From Prevotellaceae bacterium (GTDB lineage Bacteria; Bacteroidota; Bacteroidia; Bacteroidales; Bacteroidaceae), in the NCBI GenBank assembly GCA_030523505.1, contig JAUNIK010000080.1, forward strand, positions 812 through 9,337: 8,526 bases of DNA. The letters run 5' to 3'. The position numbers were made by a program, and so were the translations under genes. Shown piece by piece: positions 6,698 to 8,526 of the stretch (positions are counted from its first letter, which is position 1; every line of letters starts with the position of its first letter). The notes beneath the pieces were generated by a model. That model made no database searches. It was given only the letters and a program-made list of their open reading frames with translations, and had not been told where the DNA came from.

Positions 6698-8526
6698 AGA
6701 GTTCAATCTTATCCTTGTTCGACAGGAGGAAGTCGATGTCGTCGTAGGCATTCATCAAGCAGTACTTCTTGTATGAGTTGATGTCGAAATGCTCTGAATT
6801 GCCGGTTGCCATATTTGTAACGGTCTGGTTAGGCAGATCTACCTTCACCTCCATCTGTGGGTCCTTCTCGATTGAAGCAAACAACTCCAACTGGAACTCA
6901 CGGCTTACCACGATTGGCAATACGAAACAGTTGAGCAGGTTGTTGCGATGGATATCGGCAAACGATGACGAGATGACTGCCTTCACTCCATAACCAGCGA
7001 TAGCCCATGCGGCATGCTCGCGCGACGAACCACTACCCCAGTTCTGTCCACCGACGATGATCTGATGGATTCCCGCTGATGGCATTGCCGAGAACTCTGG
7101 CTTGTTCATCACGAAGTCAGCCACCGGTTCGTTGTTGGCATCAAAGCGCAGGTCGTGCATGAAAGCATCGCCATAGAACTTCGGATCGCGTGTGGTGAAC
7201 GCGAGGTAACGCGCTGGGATGATATTATCGGTGTTGTTGTTATCGATATTGATTGGGATACATGTTGACTGGATGATGGAGATAGCCTTAGAGTCCCCCT
7301 CAGCCCTCTGGGCAGCTCCCCCATGATGGGGAGCATTTTCAAATGCTGATGGATAGGCGGCATTAGGGCACTTTGCAGGGATATCGGTCAGTACCTTGCG
7401 GACTTCTGGAGTGTTTGTTTCCTTTACCTCGAAGAGGGACCTTGGATCTGTGATAACACCAGTAATTGCTGATGCTGCTACTGTCAGTGGACTTGCAAGG
7501 ATTGTGCGAGCACCTGGTCCCTGACGACCTACGAAGTTACGGTTGCTTGTAGAGATAGCGAGCTTACCTGCAGGCACCTTATCTGGGTTCATTGCCAAAC
7601 AAGCCGAGCACGATGGCAAGCGGAGTTCAAAACCTGCCTCTTCGAGAATCTTGTCGATACCCTCGTCGATGATCTGCTGGCGAACGAGCCATGAACCAGG
7701 AACAAGCCATGCAACAACATTGTCGGCCTTCTTCTTGCCTTTCACAACAGAGGCGAAAGCACGGAAGTCCTCGATGCGACCATTAGTGCAAGCTCCAAGG
7801 AAACAGTAATCCACTGGTGTTCCTTCGAGTTTCTGACCAGGCTGGAACTGCATATAGTCGAGCATACCAACAAACTGTGCCTTCTCTGCCTCGTTCATCT
7901 CTTCGAGTGTAGGAATGCACTCATCAATGGCGATGCCAGCACCTGGGTTTGTACCGTAAGTAATGCGTGGCTTGATATCCTCTGCCTTGTATGTCACCTC
8001 CTTGTCGAACACTGCATCGTCGTCTGAGCGGAGTGTCTTCCAATATTCCACTGCCTTATCCCATGCCTCGCCTTTTGGAGCGTACTCACGGTCTTTCAGG
8101 TAAGCGAAGGTTGTCTCATCTGGAGCAATGATACCCGCGCGCGAACCCATTTCTATAGAGAGGTTCGAGAGTGTCAGACGACCTTCCATCGACATATTGC
8201 GGATTGTAGAACCAGCATATTCCACTGCATAGCCGGTAGCACCGCTGGTGGTGAGCTGTGCCATGATGTAGAGCGCCACATCCTTGGCTGTCACACCTGG
8301 CTGGAGTTCGCCTTCGATGTTGATACGCATTGTCTTTGGCTTCGACTGGAGAATGCACTGTGAGGCGAGCACCTGTGCTACCTCCGATGTACCGATACCC
8401 ATAGCGATAGCGCCGACAGCTCCGTGGGTTGAGGTGTGCGAGTCGCCACAAACGATGGTCATGCCCGGCAGCGAGAGTGCCTTCTCAGGACCAACGACAT
8501 GGATGATACCATTATCTTTTGTGCCA
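6684..8526 (-). CDS. leuCD: Fused 3-isopropylmalate dehydratase, LeuC-LeuD in one chain (5' end beyond window)
   Basis: Isopropylmalate isomerase moves the hydroxyl of 2-isopropylmalate to the 3 position (and can act on citramalate); it is normally two proteins, LeuC with a [4Fe-4S] cluster and LeuD, the swivelling subunit. Here 613 residues are visible in one open frame; roughly the first 100 of LeuC lie past the window edge. LeuC signs: [13 protein letters not shown] near the edge, GACTNGR and CSACLAMN supplying the three cluster cysteines (codons at 7788-7790, 7608-7610 and 7599-7601), and [12 protein letters not shown] near the LeuC end. LeuD signs: [30 protein letters not shown], and a C-terminus [20 protein letters not shown]. 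No stop and no usable ATG separates the halves. The ~45-residue linker includes a stretch encoded by hairpin-repeat DNA (7285-7340). The domain order resembles aconitase. The end overlaps cimA by 14 nt, suggesting coupled translation. The operon promoter, and presumably leuA, lie beyond the window. Confidence 0.93.
   Translation of the reverse strand, partial: GTKDNGIIHVVGPEKALSLPGMTIVCGDSHTSTHGAVGAIAMGIGTSEVAQVLASQCILQSKPKTMRINIEGELQPGVTAKDVALYIMAQLTTSGATGYAVEYAGSTIRNMSMEGRLTLSNLSIEMGSRAGIIAPDETTFAYLKDREYAPKGEAWDKAVEYWKTLRSDDDAVFDKEVTYKAEDIKPRITYGTNPGAGIAIDECIPTLEEMNEAEKAQFVGMLDYMQFQPGQKLEGTPVDYCFLGACTNGRIEDFRAFASVVKGKKKADNVVAWLVPGSWLVRQQIIDEGIDKILEEAGFELRLPSCSACLAMNPDKVPAGKLAISTSNRNFVGRQGPGARTILASPLTVAASAITGVITDPRSLFEVKETNTPEVRKVLTDIPAKCPNAAYPSAFENAPHHGGAAQRAEGDSKAISIIQSTCIPINIDNNNTDNIIPARYLAFTTRDPKFYGDAFMHDLRFDANNEPVADFVMNKPEFSAMPSAGIHQIIVGGQNWGSGSSREHAAWAIAGYGVKAVISSSFADIHRNNLLNCFVLPIVVSREFQLELFASIEKDPQMEVKVDLPNQTVTNMATGNSEHFDINSYKKYCLMNAYDDIDFLLSNKDKIELYESK
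7285..7340. repeat. GC-rich hairpin repeat (element C) inside the leuC-leuD linker
   Basis: GCTCCCC (7315-7321) pairs with GGGGAGC (7328-7334) over 6 nt, and a second GC-rich part (GAGGGGGACTCT on the - strand) follows. Read on the - strand, it parallels element A at 1622-1666: CTCCCC-AT-loop-GGGGGAG, a spacer, GAGGGGG, then CTCT and a G-rich end. It is translated in frame as [19 protein letters not shown], low-complexity residues unlike the conserved domains on either side. Such repeats are normally intergenic. Confidence 0.55.

Noticed and set aside
6698..6751. Upstream ATG start for cimA at 6751
   Set aside because: The extra 18 residues are Ser/Thr/Arg-rich translation of the leuCD end in another frame; CimA proteins begin a few residues before the LRDGEQ motif, which fits the ATG at 6697.

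Overview
The window looks like a chromosomal segment of a Bacteroidales bacterium, most likely of the Prevotella/Segatella group. The reasons are a VirE/VapE-type helicase of the Bacteroides style, a tRNA promoter with the Bacteroidetes -33 TTTG / -7 TAnnTTTG pattern, a tRNA gene without an encoded CCA, a SHMT with the longer loop I associate with this phylum, and short GC-rich hairpin repeats between genes. This assignment comes from sequence features only.

Layout from left to right. (1) 2-1309, + strand: the C-terminal part of a VapE/VirE-type superfamily 3 helicase ATPase, a mobile-element or prophage type of gene, cut by the window edge. (2) 1311-1476, - strand: a complete tRNA-Cys(GCA) gene with its promoter and intrinsic terminator; its 3' end faces the VapE gene, the geometry expected of an element integrated at a tRNA. 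(3) 1622-2950, - strand: glyA (serine hydroxymethyltransferase), with a GC-rich hairpin repeat just past its stop. (4) 2951-3230: a gene-free stretch holding a 195-bp module bracketed by perfect 23-nt inverted repeats. (5) 3231-3983, - strand: a secreted or lipoprotein-like TPR protein. (6) 4012-4063: a second GC-rich repeat with a strong G-quadruplex motif. (7) 4066-8526, - strand: an operon segment transcribed in the order leuC-leuD (fused into one reading frame, start beyond the window), cimA, leuB.

How the genes work together. The operon encodes an isopropylmalate isomerase and dehydrogenase that can be shared by two pathways: leucine synthesis (through 2-isopropylmalate made by a LeuA not seen here) and, through CimA, conversion of pyruvate and acetyl-CoA to citramalate and on to 2-oxobutyrate for isoleucine. 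The synthase in the middle keeps the residues that make the characterised Leptospira enzyme choose pyruvate, so it is better called citramalate synthase than a second LeuA. The most unusual feature is the fused LeuCD: its linker is partly encoded by a GC-rich hairpin repeat resembling the one beside glyA. No wholly new system is evident; the interest lies in the fusion, the repeats, the structured DNA before glyA, and a possible mobile-element boundary at tRNA-Cys.
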